A DNA stretch of 64,000 nucleotides from Caulobacteraceae bacterium. Lineage in GTDB: Bacteria > Pseudomonadota > Alphaproteobacteria > Caulobacterales > Caulobacteraceae. The position numbers were made by a program, and so were the translations under genes. A model generated the notes under the pieces. The model searched no databases and was not told the DNA's origin. It saw nothing but the letters and a program-made list of their open reading frames with translations. The stretch spans positions 310,001 to 374,000 of the forward strand of contig JAUJMO010000003.1 in assembly GCA_030446805.1 (NCBI GenBank), in the 5' to 3' direction. Each line of letters opens with the position of its first letter. The first letter of the stretch is position 1. This document shows positions 26,221 to 36,254 of this stretch, in pieces.

Positions 26221-27173
26221 GCTTCGAGGCCTATGTCACTGCGGCGCTGTTCGACCGGGCCGGGGCGGTCTGGGCCTTGGGCGACGGGACGGTCCGCTTC
26301 GAGGGCGGGGCCGGCGTTGAGGCGCACGACGGCGCGGTGCTTTGCGCGGCGCCGCACCCGAGCGGCGAGGGCCTGATCACGGGCGGGGACGACGGGCGGT
26401 TGGTGTGGTCCCGCGCGAGCGGCGCGGTCCAGTTGGCCGATGCGGGCGGGCGGTGGATCGATGCGGTGGCCAGCAGCGCGGCTTCCGGGCTGATCGCCTA
26501 TGCGGCGGGGCGGGAGGCGCGGGTGCTGGATGCGGCGGACCCCGGGGTTTCGCGCAGCTTCGGGCACCAGCGGACGGTCGCGGGGCTGGCGTTCGACGCC
26601 AAGGGTCGGCGGCTGGCCACGGCCACCTACGGCGGGGCGCGGCTGTGGTGGGCGCGCATCGCCGAGCAGAAGCCGGTGGAGCTGAAGTGGGCCGGCAGCC
26701 ACCTGGACTGCGCCTTTAGTCCGGACGGGCGGTTCCTGTTCAGCAGCATGGGCGAGAACGCGCTGCACGGCTGGCGTTTGAGCGACGGCAAGGACATGCG
26801 CATGGGCGGCTATCCGTCCAAGGTTCGCAGCCTGGCGTTCCCGGGCAAGGGGCAGTTGCTGGTGACTTCCGGGGCGCCCGGCGCGGTGGTCTGGCCCATC
26901 GCCGGACCGAACGGGCCCATGGGCAAGGAAGCCGCGGAGATCGGCTACACCGAGGGCCGTCTGGTGACGCGGGCGGCGGCGGCCGAGGGCTCGGGCGTGA
27001 TCGCCGCGGGGTGCGACGACGGGCGGGTGTGGACGGCGGATCTGGCCTCTCGCGGAGTGCGGCACTGGCGCGAGCCTTCGGGCTCCGTCGTGAGCGCCTT
27101 GGCGATCACCCGGGCGGGGCGCCTCGCCTGGGGCGACGAGGAGGGTGGGGTCGGGACGGCGGACTTCGCCTGA
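26217..27173 (+). CDS. WD40-repeat beta-propeller protein
   Basis: The protein has 318 residues from a GTG at 26217 that overlaps the SDR stop. Repeated blades are seen as GLITGGDDGRLVWSRASG, RTVAGLAFDAKGRRLATATYGGARLWWA, DCAFSPDGRFLFSSMGENALHGW and GVIAAGCDDGRVWTADL, giving about six or seven blades. There is no signal peptide, so it is cytoplasmic. Similar proteins sit as single genes in Caulobacterales; the function is unknown, probably a protein-interaction scaffold. Confidence 0.87.
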   Translation: MSFEAYVTAALFDRAGAVWALGDGTVRFEGGAGVEAHDGAVLCAAPHPSGEGLITGGDDGRLVWSRASGAVQLADAGGRWIDAVASSAASGLIAYAAGREARVLDAADPGVSRSFGHQRTVAGLAFDAKGRRLATATYGGARLWWARIAEQKPVELKWAGSHLDCAFSPDGRFLFSSMGENALHGWRLSDGKDMRMGGYPSKVRSLAFPGKGQLLVTSGAPGAVVWPIAGPNGPMGKEAAEIGYTEGRLVTRAAAAEGSGVIAAGCDDGRVWTADLASRGVRHWREPSGSVVSALAITRAGRLAWGDEEGGVGTADFA

Positions 27174-27223
27174 GCCGATCCTGCCGCAGGACCGCATCCG
27201 GACGGCGCTTCAGAATGGGCTGG

Positions 27224-27500
27224 CTAGGCCTTCGCGACCCCCAGGAACCTGTGCCGCTCGCTCGCCGGGACCACCGTGCAGTTCTGGCGACGCCCGAACC
27301 AGCGATAGCGTCGCCGAGCCACGAAGCTGTAGACGGCGTCCCGCAAGGGGCGGGGCGCGACCCGGAGCAAGGTCAGCCAGCGCCAGGGCGCGCGAAGTCG
27401 GGACAATACGGCCAATCCGGCCTCCGAGCGGGTCAGGCCCGGCCGCCGTCGATAACCAGAAAGGTCTCGTGGAGGTCCGCTTTCGGTCTCGAAGACGGTC
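27224..27500 (-). pseudogene. Decayed C-terminal half of a DUF393 (DCC) protein
   Basis: The frame ending at 27224 encodes LTRSEAGLAVLSRL, RVAPRPLRDAVYSFVARRRYRWFGRRQ and ERHRFLG, the usual C-terminus of DCC-family thiol-disulfide proteins. Just upstream, ETFLVIDGGRA, which should precede it, is in another frame: adding one base near 27435-27445 would join them. The N-terminal DCC half is missing. It lies immediately downstream of an intact DUF393 gene. Confidence 0.7.
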
Positions 27501-27552
27501 ACCGGCCCTTCGGCCAACGGCGGCGCCCGTCGAGGCCCGACCGGGGCGGGCG

Positions 27553-27924
27553 TCAAGCGCGGCTCCGAGCGCGGTCGTGGCGCCGAACCAGAGCTTGTAA
27601 GGACGGCCGAAGCCGGAGAAAGCGGACGTAGAGCCACTCAAGCGCGGCGAGCACGCGCCGGTTTCGGGCGGCCAAGCCGAACGGCCGCAGAACCGGGATG
27701 GCCCGCCACATCGCGGCGAACGCCGCCGCTCCCGACAGCAGGACTCCGTCCTCGCTGGCATGGAAACGGGCCAGGAGATCCGCGCGGTCCATCGGGCAGG
27801 ATCCCTCCCCCGTGGCTAGGTCGACGAAACGGATCGCGCGCCGTCGGTCCAGCCGCCGCATCAGCGCGATCTCCCGGCGACATAGCGGGCAGCCGCCGTC
27901 GAACCAGACCGTCAAGGCTGTCAT
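27553..27924 (-). CDS. DUF393 (DCC motif) thiol-disulfide oxidoreductase-like protein
   Basis: The 123-residue protein begins TALTVWFDGGCPLCRREI; CPLC is the defining DCC/CxxC motif, followed by RAIRFVDLAT and an aromatic C-terminal part (RNRRVLAALEWLYVRFL). Proteins of this group are assumed to act in thiol redox chemistry, without a proven substrate. The ATG at 27924 is well placed before the motif. A decayed second member lies directly downstream. Confidence 0.87.
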   Translation of the reverse strand: MTALTVWFDGGCPLCRREIALMRRLDRRRAIRFVDLATGEGSCPMDRADLLARFHASEDGVLLSGAAAFAAMWRAIPVLRPFGLAARNRRVLAALEWLYVRFLRLRPSLQALVRRHDRARSRA

Positions 27925-28098
27925 GAGCTCGTATATGGGACCGCGCGCGACCCAAGTCAGGCCGGGGAGCTTCCCAACAACGGGACGGTCACGTCGATGG
28001 CGACGAGCAGCTTCAGCCGCTATGACAAGGAACGTGGGTCTGCTCAGTGCTGCTGAAGCGAGTACGAAAGCGCAGCTGCACGCAGGACGGGGGTCGGT

Positions 28099-28764
28099 TT
28101 GCCGTTGAGGGAGGTCTGGGCGGCGGGGCTGGCGGCTGCGGTCCCCGCCCGTGCGCAGGCCCCTGCGCAGGATAGGGTCGCGGCCGCTCATGCCGAGCTC
28201 AAGCGGGACCGGAGCCTGCAGTTCGACTTCACCGCCGCACCGCCCGAGCGACCGCCGAGGCCGGGGCCGTCCTGGCTTGCCGCGCTGTTGGACGCGCTGG
28301 AGCCGCTGCTGCTGGTGGTGTTCTGGGGCGGGGTGGCGGTGATCGCCGCGCTGGCGATCTGGTTCCTCGTGCGCGAAGGCGAGCGCCGCTGGCGCGAGGG
28401 CCGCGTCCGAGGGCCGGGGGGGGCGGCGCTGGTGCTGCCGCCCAGCGAGGAGCGGGTCCGGGCGCTGCTGGCGGAGGCGGACCGGCTGGCGGCCCAGGGC
28501 CGCTACGCCGAGGCGGTGCATGTGCTGCTGTTCCGGGGCGTGGACGACATCCGCGACCAGCGGCCGGAGCTGTTCCGCCGGGCCCTGACCAGCCGGGAGA
28601 TCGCGGGGCTGTCGGCCCTGCCGCACCGGGTGCGGGCGCACTTCGGAGCCATCGCCGCGGTGGTGGAGCGGAGCTTCTTCGGCGGTCGTGCGGTGGACGC
28701 CGAAGCCTGGGCGCGGAGCCGTGCGGAGTACGAAGCCTTTGCGGCGCGCGAGAGCTGGGCGTGA
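28099..28764 (+). CDS. DUF4129-type membrane protein, first gene of the MoxR operon
   Basis: The protein has 221 residues from a TTG at 28099. A short signal-like segment ends near PARAQA. A membrane helix follows at about 75-95 (LLLVVFWGGVAVIAALAIWFLV), then a cytoplasmic helical domain with RYAEAVHVLLFRGVDDI and LTSREIAGLSALP, typical of the C-terminal DUF4129 domain. The function is unknown. Its stop overlaps the DUF4350 gene by 4 bp, opening a six-gene operon. Confidence 0.8.
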   Translation: MPLREVWAAGLAAAVPARAQAPAQDRVAAAHAELKRDRSLQFDFTAAPPERPPRPGPSWLAALLDALEPLLLVVFWGGVAVIAALAIWFLVREGERRWREGRVRGPGGAALVLPPSEERVRALLAEADRLAAQGRYAEAVHVLLFRGVDDIRDQRPELFRRALTSREIAGLSALPHRVRAHFGAIAAVVERSFFGGRAVDAEAWARSRAEYEAFAARESWA

Positions 28765-30027
28765 GCGCGGAGGCGGACAGCGGCGGGGGCGCGTTCTCGG
28801 CCAGGACGGTGGCCGTCGTGATCGCCGTGGGCCTGTTCGCCTTTGCGGCTTATTTCGTCTTGTCCGCCTTTGCGCCCGACCTGCGGCGGGGAAACAACGG
28901 CGGAGCGCACGCCCTGTCCAAGTCGGCGGTGGGTTACGCCGGGCTGATGCGCCTGCTGGAGGCTCGGGGCGACACGGCGGCCGTGGCTCGCAACCCGTCG
29001 GAAGGGGCAGGGGCGGCGCTGCTGGTCGCCACTCCGGGGCCTGTCCCGACGGGCAAGCTCCGGGACGCCTTGGACGACTATGTGAACCGGCATGAGGAGC
29101 CGATCCTGGTCGTGCTGCCGAAGTGGGAGACGGAGCCGCATCGGAACCGGCAGGGGTGGGTGAGCAAGGACGGGCTGATCAACCCGCAGGTGGCGGTGAG
29201 CCCCATGCTCATCTTCGACGACCTGAGCGTCGCAATGGTTCGGCGCGCGGGGCCGGCCGATGTGCGGCTGCAGGGTCGGGGAGGCTCGCAAGGCGCTGGA
29301 CGGATCGAGGCTTTTCAGGTTCTGCGCTTCACGCCTCCGCCTTCCGGCGGCCCTCCCGGTCAGGTGGACGCCGCGCCCTTGGTGGTTCCGGACCACGAGC
29401 CGGTGCTGACGGATGGGAACGGCGGGGTGGTCCTGGCCTATGTGCCCAGCCGCAAAACCTATGTGCTGTCCGATCCCGACCTGCTGAACACCCAGGGATT
29501 GGCGGAGCTGGCGACCGCGCGGACGGCGCTGGCCATCGTGGATCGTGCGCGAAGGGGCGAGGGGCCGATCATGTTCGACGTCAGCCTGCATGGCCTGGCC
29601 GGCGGCCGAAGCCTCTTGAAGCTGGCGTTCTCGCCGCCGTTCCTGGCGGCGACGCTGTGCGCGGCGGTGGCGGCGGGCTTGGCGGGGTGGCAGGCGGCGG
29701 TGCGGTTCGGGCCCCGCGCGCGGGCGCGTCGGTCGGTGGCGCTGGGGGCGCAGGCCTTGACGGACAATGCGGCCATGCTGATCCGACTGAGCGGGCGGGA
29801 GCACCGGATGGCCGATCGTTATGCGGAGCTGACCGAAACGGCGGTCGCGCGGGCGGTCGGAGCCCCGGCAGGCGCGCGGGGGGCGGGGTATCTGGACGGT
29901 CTGACGCGCAAGGCGCCGGGCCGGCCGGCCTGGTCGGCGCTGCGTTCGCAGGCTGGGGCGGTGCGCACCCGCGCGGCGCTGGTGGCGGCCGCGCGGCGAA
30001 TGCATGGTTGGAAGCGGGAGGTCGCGG

Positions 30028-30038
<11 letters not shown>
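28761..30038 (+). CDS. DUF4350 domain membrane protein
   Basis: The 425-residue protein has an N-terminal membrane helix ([21 protein letters not shown]), a periplasmic DUF4350 domain ([33 protein letters not shown]), a second helix near residue 300 ([19 protein letters not shown]), and a cytoplasmic tail. DUF4350 proteins regularly lie next to MoxR and DUF58 genes. The start overlaps the preceding stop (GTGA), and the end overlaps the MoxR start by 11 bp. Confidence 0.83.
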
Positions 30039-30999
<961 letters not shown>

Positions 31000-31017
31000 C
31001 ACCCGCTGTCCCGCTCT

Positions 31018-31035
31018 CCCCGGCGAAGGCCGGGG
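31018..31035. repeat. REP-like palindrome between moxR and the DUF58 gene
   Basis: CCCCGGC (31018-31024), GAAG, GCCGGGG (31029-31035), followed by CCCATGG. It has the shape of the short extragenic palindromes frequent in Caulobacterales and other alphaproteobacteria. It occupies the 112-bp gap within an otherwise overlapping operon. Confidence 0.5.
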
Positions 31036-31111
31036 CCCATGGCTGGCGGGCTGGAACTCCGGTCTCGCGAAAGCATGGCGGGTGGGACCGGGGTGTCGGA
31101 GGGTGGGGCCG

Positions 31112-32425
31112 GTGATCTACCCCACGGCCCGGGGTGTGGCGCTGGCGGCCACGGGCGTTCCGGTTTCTCTGGCCGTCGCCGCGGTGTCGCCGGAGCTGTG
31201 GTCGCTGGGGGCGGCCTGGACGGTCTTCGCCCTGGCCCTGGTCGGCGCGGACGCGGTGCTGGGCGCGGACCGGCGGGGAGTGGGGCTGAGCCTGCAGGCG
31301 CCCGCCTCGGCGGGGACGGGACGCCCTGAGACGGCGGTGGCGCAAGCGCGCTGGGCCAAGGGCCGCGGGCCCGCGCGGGTGGAGCTGGCGCTGGAGACCA
31401 ACGACCGCTTCCGGGCCAGCCTGGAGCCGGTCAGCGCGCCGGTCGCGGGCGGCGGGGCGGGAGCGAGCTTCGAGCTCTGGCCGGAGCGGCGCGGCGAAGG
31501 GCGGATCGAGCGGCTTTGGGCGCGCTGGCGCGGGCCGCTGGGCTTGGCCTGGAAGCAGCGAACGGAACGGCTGGACTATGTCACGCCCGTGACGCCGGAC
31601 CTGCAGGGCGTGCGGGAAGAGGCGCTGCGCTTGTTCGCCCGGGACGCCGTGCACGGGACGAAGGTGGAGCGCGAGCGGGGGGAGGGGACGGAGTTCGACA
31701 ACCTCGTCGAGTTCATGCCCGGCATGGACCGGCGTGCGGTGGATTGGAAGCGGTCGGCCTCCCACGGCAAGCTCCTGGCCAAGCAGTTCCGGACGGAGCG
31801 CAACCACCCGATCGTGCTGGCCCTGGACACCGGCCGGCTGATGAGCGCGCCCTTGGACGGTCTGCCGCGGATCGACCGCGCGCTGAACGCGGCACTGCTG
31901 CTGGCCTATGTGGGGCTCAAGCTGGGGGACCGGGTGGGCCTGTTCGCGTTCGACGCGCGGCCGCGGCTATCCACGGGCGTGGTCTCGGGACCCAACGCCT
32001 TCGCCCTGTTGCAACGGCGGGCGGCGGCCCTGGACTACTCGGGGGAGGAGGCCAACTTCACCCTGGCGCTGACCCAGCTGGGGGGCGAGCTCAACCGGCG
32101 GACGCTGGTGGTGGTCTTCACCGACTTCGCCGACACGGTTGGGGCCGAGCTGATGGTGGAGAACGTCGGGCGGCTGGCGCGCAAGCACCTGGTGCTGTTC
32201 GTGAGCCTGCGGGATGCGGAGCTGGAGCGCATCACGGACGCGGAGCCCCGGACGCCGGAGGACGTTTCGCGGGCCGTGGTGGCCGGGCGGCTGCTCCAGG
32301 AGCGCGCAACCGTGTTGGAGCGGCTGAAGCGGTTGGGCGTGCTGGTGGTCGACGCTCCTGTGGAGCGTCTGGGGCCGGCCCTGCTGAACGGCTACCTCGA
32401 GGTGCGCAGGAGGGAACTGCTGTGA
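31112..32425 (+). CDS. DUF58 domain protein, MoxR partner
   Basis: The protein has 437 residues from GTG 31112, with GGAGGG at 31098-31103 as ribosome site. Two N-terminal membrane helices are followed by the DUF58 block GTEFDNLVEFMPGMDRRAVDWKRS, with ALDTGRLMS and a VWA-like fold (TLVVVFTDFADTVGAEL). DUF58 proteins are the usual clients or partners of MoxR ATPases. The stop overlaps the SpoIIM-like gene by 4 bp. Confidence 0.9.
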   Translation: MIYPTARGVALAATGVPVSLAVAAVSPELWSLGAAWTVFALALVGADAVLGADRRGVGLSLQAPASAGTGRPETAVAQARWAKGRGPARVELALETNDRFRASLEPVSAPVAGGGAGASFELWPERRGEGRIERLWARWRGPLGLAWKQRTERLDYVTPVTPDLQGVREEALRLFARDAVHGTKVERERGEGTEFDNLVEFMPGMDRRAVDWKRSASHGKLLAKQFRTERNHPIVLALDTGRLMSAPLDGLPRIDRALNAALLLAYVGLKLGDRVGLFAFDARPRLSTGVVSGPNAFALLQRRAAALDYSGEEANFTLALTQLGGELNRRTLVVVFTDFADTVGAELMVENVGRLARKHLVLFVSLRDAELERITDAEPRTPEDVSRAVVAGRLLQERATVLERLKRLGVLVVDAPVERLGPALLNGYLEVRRRELL

Positions 32426-33420
32426 CGCTGGAGCTGCGCAGCACCCGCTTCCGCGCCGAACGGGAGGAGGCCTGGCTCAAGCTGGAGTGCCTGCTGGGCC
32501 GGGCGGAGCGTGGCGGGGCGCGCGAGCTGACGGACGACGAGCTGGTCTCAATCCCGGCGCTGTACCGCTCGGCCTTGTCGTCCTTGAACACCGCGCGGGC
32601 GATCTCCCTGGATCAGGCCCTGATCGACTATCTGGAGGCGCTTTGCGCCCGCGCCTATGTCTTCAACTACGGTGCGCGGGCCAGCCTGGGTGAGCGGATC
32701 GGCCGCTTCTTCGCTCACGACTGGCCGGCGGCGGTCCGGGCCTTGTGGCCGGAAACCCTGGTCGCCGCCCTGGCGATGCTGCTGGGCGCGGCCTTGAGCT
32801 ATTCCTTGGTCAGCGCCGATCCCGAGTGGTTCTATTCCGTCATCCCCGCCGAGATGGCGCAGGGCCGGACCCCCGCCGCCTCCACCGAGGAGCTGAGGGC
32901 GACGCTCTACGGCCAGGAGGACGAGGAAGGACGGACGGGGCTGGGCGTCTTTGCGGCCTTTCTCTTCACCCACAACGCCCAGATCGCCATCGGGGCGTTT
33001 GCGCTGGGGTTCGCCTTTGGAGCGCCCTCCGTCCTGCTCCTGGTGTTCAACGGGGCGGTGCTGGGCGCCTTTGTGCAGCTGTTCGTTTCGCGAGGGCTGG
33101 GCGGGGATGTCGGCGGTTGGCTGCTGATCCACGGCGTCACGGAACTGTGGGCGGTGACGCTGGCCGGCGCGGCGGGCATGAGCATCGGCCGCGCCCTGGC
33201 CTACCCCGGGCGGCGGACGCGGCTGGAGGCGGCGGCGGACGCCGGGCGGCGGGCCGGCGTGGCGATCGCGGGGGTGGTCGTGATGCTGGCCGTCGCGGGC
33301 CTGCTGGAAGGCGTGGGCCGCCAGGTCGTGACCAGCACCTCGCTCCGCTATGCGGTCGCGGCCGCCACGGCGGTGTTCTGGGGGGCCTACTTCTTCCGTC
33401 CGGGGCCGTCGCGTGGCTAG
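32422..33420 (+). CDS. SpoIIM-family (stage II sporulation M-like) membrane protein
   Basis: The protein has 332 residues from GTG 32422. A cytoplasmic N-terminal domain of about 100 residues is followed by at least five membrane helices with the family motif FLFTHNAQIAIGAFALGFAFG and VFNGAVLGAFVQLF, then LLIHGVTELWAVTLAGAAG. The family is COG1300, widespread in non-sporulating bacteria and often next to RDD and DUF58 genes; the function is unknown. Confidence 0.9.
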   Translation: MTLELRSTRFRAEREEAWLKLECLLGRAERGGARELTDDELVSIPALYRSALSSLNTARAISLDQALIDYLEALCARAYVFNYGARASLGERIGRFFAHDWPAAVRALWPETLVAALAMLLGAALSYSLVSADPEWFYSVIPAEMAQGRTPAASTEELRATLYGQEDEEGRTGLGVFAAFLFTHNAQIAIGAFALGFAFGAPSVLLLVFNGAVLGAFVQLFVSRGLGGDVGGWLLIHGVTELWAVTLAGAAGMSIGRALAYPGRRTRLEAAADAGRRAGVAIAGVVVMLAVAGLLEGVGRQVVTSTSLRYAVAAATAVFWGAYFFRPGPSRG

Positions 33421-34321
33421 GGCCGCCGCCGTGGCCGCGCCAGTCCCCAAGCGGGTGCGCACCCTGGTCACGCCGGAAGGCGTGCCGCTGCGGTGGGAGT
33501 TGGGCGAGGCGTCCGAACGGGCGGGCGCCTTCCTGATCGACGCCGCGATCATGCTGGCGATCTTGATGGCGCTGGTTCTGGTCCTGATCCGGCCGATCCT
33601 GCGCACCACCCTGGGCGCGGGAACCTCGGCCGACGAGGCGGGGCTCACCCTCTTCCTGCTGGCCGCCTTCGCCTTGCGCAACCTGTACTTCGCCGGCTGG
33701 GAGCTGACCCCGCGGGCGGCCACACCCGGCAAACGGGTCCTCGGTCTTCGGGTGGCGGCGCGCGACGGCGGCCGGCTCACGGCGGAAGCGGTGTTCGCCC
33801 GCAACGCCACGCGGGAGCTGGAGGTCTGGCTGCCGTTGAGCTTCCTGGGCGCTCAGGCCGAGGCGGTGGACACCTGGACCGCGCTGCTGGGGCTCACCTG
33901 GAGCGCGGTGTTCCTGCTGTTTCCCCTGTTCAACAAGGACCGGCTGCGCGCGGGGGACCTGATCGCCGGCACCTGGGTGGTCAAGGCGCCGCGGCGCCGG
34001 CTGCTGCCCGACCTAGCCGCCGAGCGCCCCCACAGCGCGCTCTTCGGGGGAACGACCCGGCCGCACTTCACTTTCACCCCCGACCAGGTGGACGCCTATG
34101 GGGTCAAGGAGCTGCACGTGCTGGAGGAGGTGCTGCGCACCCGGCACGCGCCGACCCTGACGGAGGTGGCCGCCCGCATCCGGACCAAGATCGGCTGGAC
34201 CGCGGGGGCGGGCGAACGCGACCGCGACTTTCTGGAAGCCTATTACGCCGCGCTCCGCCGCCGGCTGGAAGGCCAGCTCCTGTTCGGGCGCCGCCGGCGC
34301 GACAAGCACGATCGAGGCTGA
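33413..34321 (+). CDS. RDD family membrane protein
   Basis: The protein has 302 residues from a GTG at 33413, overlapping the previous stop by 8 bp. The RDD domain shows SERAGAFLIDAAIM, then ATPGKRVLGLRVAARDG, FARNATRELEVWLPL, and the closing KDRLRAGDLIAGTWVV. A cytoplasmic C-terminal domain of about 100 residues (VDAYGVKELHVLEEVL) follows, larger than in minimal RDD proteins. It is the last gene of the MoxR operon. Confidence 0.9.
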   Translation: MARAAAVAAPVPKRVRTLVTPEGVPLRWELGEASERAGAFLIDAAIMLAILMALVLVLIRPILRTTLGAGTSADEAGLTLFLLAAFALRNLYFAGWELTPRAATPGKRVLGLRVAARDGGRLTAEAVFARNATRELEVWLPLSFLGAQAEAVDTWTALLGLTWSAVFLLFPLFNKDRLRAGDLIAGTWVVKAPRRRLLPDLAAERPHSALFGGTTRPHFTFTPDQVDAYGVKELHVLEEVLRTRHAPTLTEVAARIRTKIGWTAGAGERDRDFLEAYYAALRRRLEGQLLFGRRRRDKHDRG

Positions 34322-34385
34322 AGCCGGAACTCAGCCGCCCGGTCGCCGTTCACGGAGCGGAGCAGTTTGGAGGTGGCCCGCGGGA

Positions 34386-35459
34386 ATGAAGCTGGTCGTC
34401 TTCGGTCTTACGGTCAGCTCGTCGTGGGGGAACGGCCACGCCACCTTGTGGCGGGGGCTGATCCGTGCGCTGGCCCGGCGCGGGCATCGGGTCGTCTTCT
34501 TCGAGCGCGACGTCTCCTACTATGCCCAGAATCGGGACCTGCGGGAGCTGCCCGGGGCGGAGCTGGTGCTCTACGCTGATTGGGACGCGGTCCGGAGCCG
34601 GGCGGCGCGCGAGGTGCGCGAGGCCGACGCGGCCGTGGTGACCTCCTATTGTCCGGACGCACGCGCGGCCGCGGCGCTGGTCCAGGGCGGGCGCGGCGCC
34701 TCGGTCTTCTACGATCTCGACACCCCCGTCACCCTGGCGCGGCTCGGCGAGGGCGTGCCCTATCTCCCGCTGGACGGGCTGGGCGGGTTCGACCTGGTTC
34801 TGAGCTACACAGGCGGGGCGGCGCTGGAGGCCTTGCGCGACGAGCTGGGCGCGCGGCGGACGGCGGCCTTGTACGGCCACGCCGATCCGGAGGTGCACCG
34901 GCCGGCCCCGGCCAGCGCCCCCCGGGCGGACCTGAGCTATATCGGCACCTATGCGCAGGATCGGCAAGCGGCGCTGGAGGCCTTGTTCATCACGCCCGCC
35001 CGCGAACGGCCGGACAAGAGGTTCGTGCTGGCGGGGGCGAGCTATCCGGCCGACTTCCCCTGGACGAACAACATCTGGTTCAAGCGGCACCTGCCGCCCG
35101 CGGAGCACCCCGCTTTCTTCGCCGCCTCGCGAATGACGCTGAACGTGACGCGGCGGGACATGGCGTTGATGGGCTGGGCCCCCTCGGGCCGATTGTTCGA
35201 GGCGGCGTCGTGCGGGACCGCCGTGTTGAGCGACGGCTGGGCCGGGCTGGACACCTTCTTCGAGCCCGGGCGGGAGATCCTGATCGCGGAGCGGACCGAG
35301 GACGCCCTGGCGGCGCTGGACCGTTCCGATGCGGAGCTGGCCCGCATCGGCGAGGCCGCGCGTGAGCGACTGCTGGCCGAGCACACCTCCGACCATCGCG
35401 CGGGGGAGCTGCTGGGGCTTTTGGAGCGCGCCAGGCGAACTGAAGCGGTTCCGGCGTGA
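34386..35459 (+). CDS. CgeB-like glycosyltransferase
   Basis: The 357-residue GT-B-type protein begins MKLVVFGLTVSSSWGNGHAT. The C-terminal half has DLSYIGTYAQDRQ, NVTRRDMALMGWAPSGRLFEAASCGT and the acceptor-side loop GLDTFFEPGREILIA, matching the CgeB/DUF3880 glycosyltransferase group. Donor and acceptor are unknown. Its stop overlaps the PIG-L gene by 4 bp, making it the first of four coupled genes. Confidence 0.85.
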   Translation: MKLVVFGLTVSSSWGNGHATLWRGLIRALARRGHRVVFFERDVSYYAQNRDLRELPGAELVLYADWDAVRSRAAREVREADAAVVTSYCPDARAAAALVQGGRGASVFYDLDTPVTLARLGEGVPYLPLDGLGGFDLVLSYTGGAALEALRDELGARRTAALYGHADPEVHRPAPASAPRADLSYIGTYAQDRQAALEALFITPARERPDKRFVLAGASYPADFPWTNNIWFKRHLPPAEHPAFFAASRMTLNVTRRDMALMGWAPSGRLFEAASCGTAVLSDGWAGLDTFFEPGREILIAERTEDALAALDRSDAELARIGEAARERLLAEHTSDHRAGELLGLLERARRTEAVPA

Positions 35460-36244
35460 CGCCGCTGGCGGCTGTGGCCGCGGTCGAGGCCGGCCGGCTG
35501 CCCGGGCGGACCGCCCTGGTGTTCGCGCACCCGGACGATGAAACGGCGGCGGTGGGCGGGATCATGGACCGCTTTGAGGCCTTGGACCTGACGGTGGTCA
35601 CGGACGGGGCGCCCTGCGACATGGGCGACGCGTTGCGGGGAGGTTTCGCGACCCGGGAGGCCTATGCGGAGGCCCGTGCGGCGGAGCTGGAGGCGGCTCT
35701 GGCGGCCCTGGGCGTGCAGCCGGACCGGCGGTCGCTGGAGCTGGTCGACCAGACGGCGGCGGAGCATCTGGCGGGGCTGACGCGCACGGCGGTGGAGATG
35801 CTGGAAGGGTGCGCTGTGGTGATCACCCATCCCTACGAGGGCGGGCATCCGGACCACGACGCCTGCGCCTTTGCGGTCCAGAACGCGTGCCGGTTGATGC
35901 AGCGAGCGCCCGTGCGGCTGGAGGCCCCCTTCTACCGTGGGCAGGGCGGGGAGCGGGTGGTGGGCGAGTTCCAGGCCCATCCGGCCTGTCCCGAGACGAC
36001 CTTCACGCTTTCGCCTGAACGGCTGGCCGCCAAGCGCGCGGCCTTGGCCGCCTATCGCACCCAGGCGGCGGTGCTGAGCTGGTTCGACCCGGCCGTGGAG
36101 CGGCTCCGGCCCGCGCCCGATTACGACTTCACCCGGCCCCCGGGCGAAACGGCCTTGTACGACGCCTGGGGCTGGGCGCTGACCAGCGCCGCGTGGCGCG
36201 GCAAGGCGGCAGCGGCCCTCGTCGAGCTTGGCTTGGCGGCCTAG
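35456..36244 (+). CDS. PIG-L family deacetylase
   Basis: The 262-residue protein carries the zinc motif FAHPDDETAAVGG (HPDDE), a second ligand region TDGAPCDMG, and ITHPYEGGHPDHDACAF, all PIG-L/MshB-like. Such enzymes remove acetyl groups from N-acetylglucosaminyl conjugates. It lies between two glycosyltransferases and upstream of an acetyltransferase, so the likely substrate is a glycoconjugate made by the same operon. There is no signal peptide; cytoplasmic. Confidence 0.9.
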   Translation: MTPLAAVAAVEAGRLPGRTALVFAHPDDETAAVGGIMDRFEALDLTVVTDGAPCDMGDALRGGFATREAYAEARAAELEAALAALGVQPDRRSLELVDQTAAEHLAGLTRTAVEMLEGCAVVITHPYEGGHPDHDACAFAVQNACRLMQRAPVRLEAPFYRGQGGERVVGEFQAHPACPETTFTLSPERLAAKRAALAAYRTQAAVLSWFDPAVERLRPAPDYDFTRPPGETALYDAWGWALTSAAWRGKAAAALVELGLAA

Positions 36245-36254
36245 AGGCCCTCCG

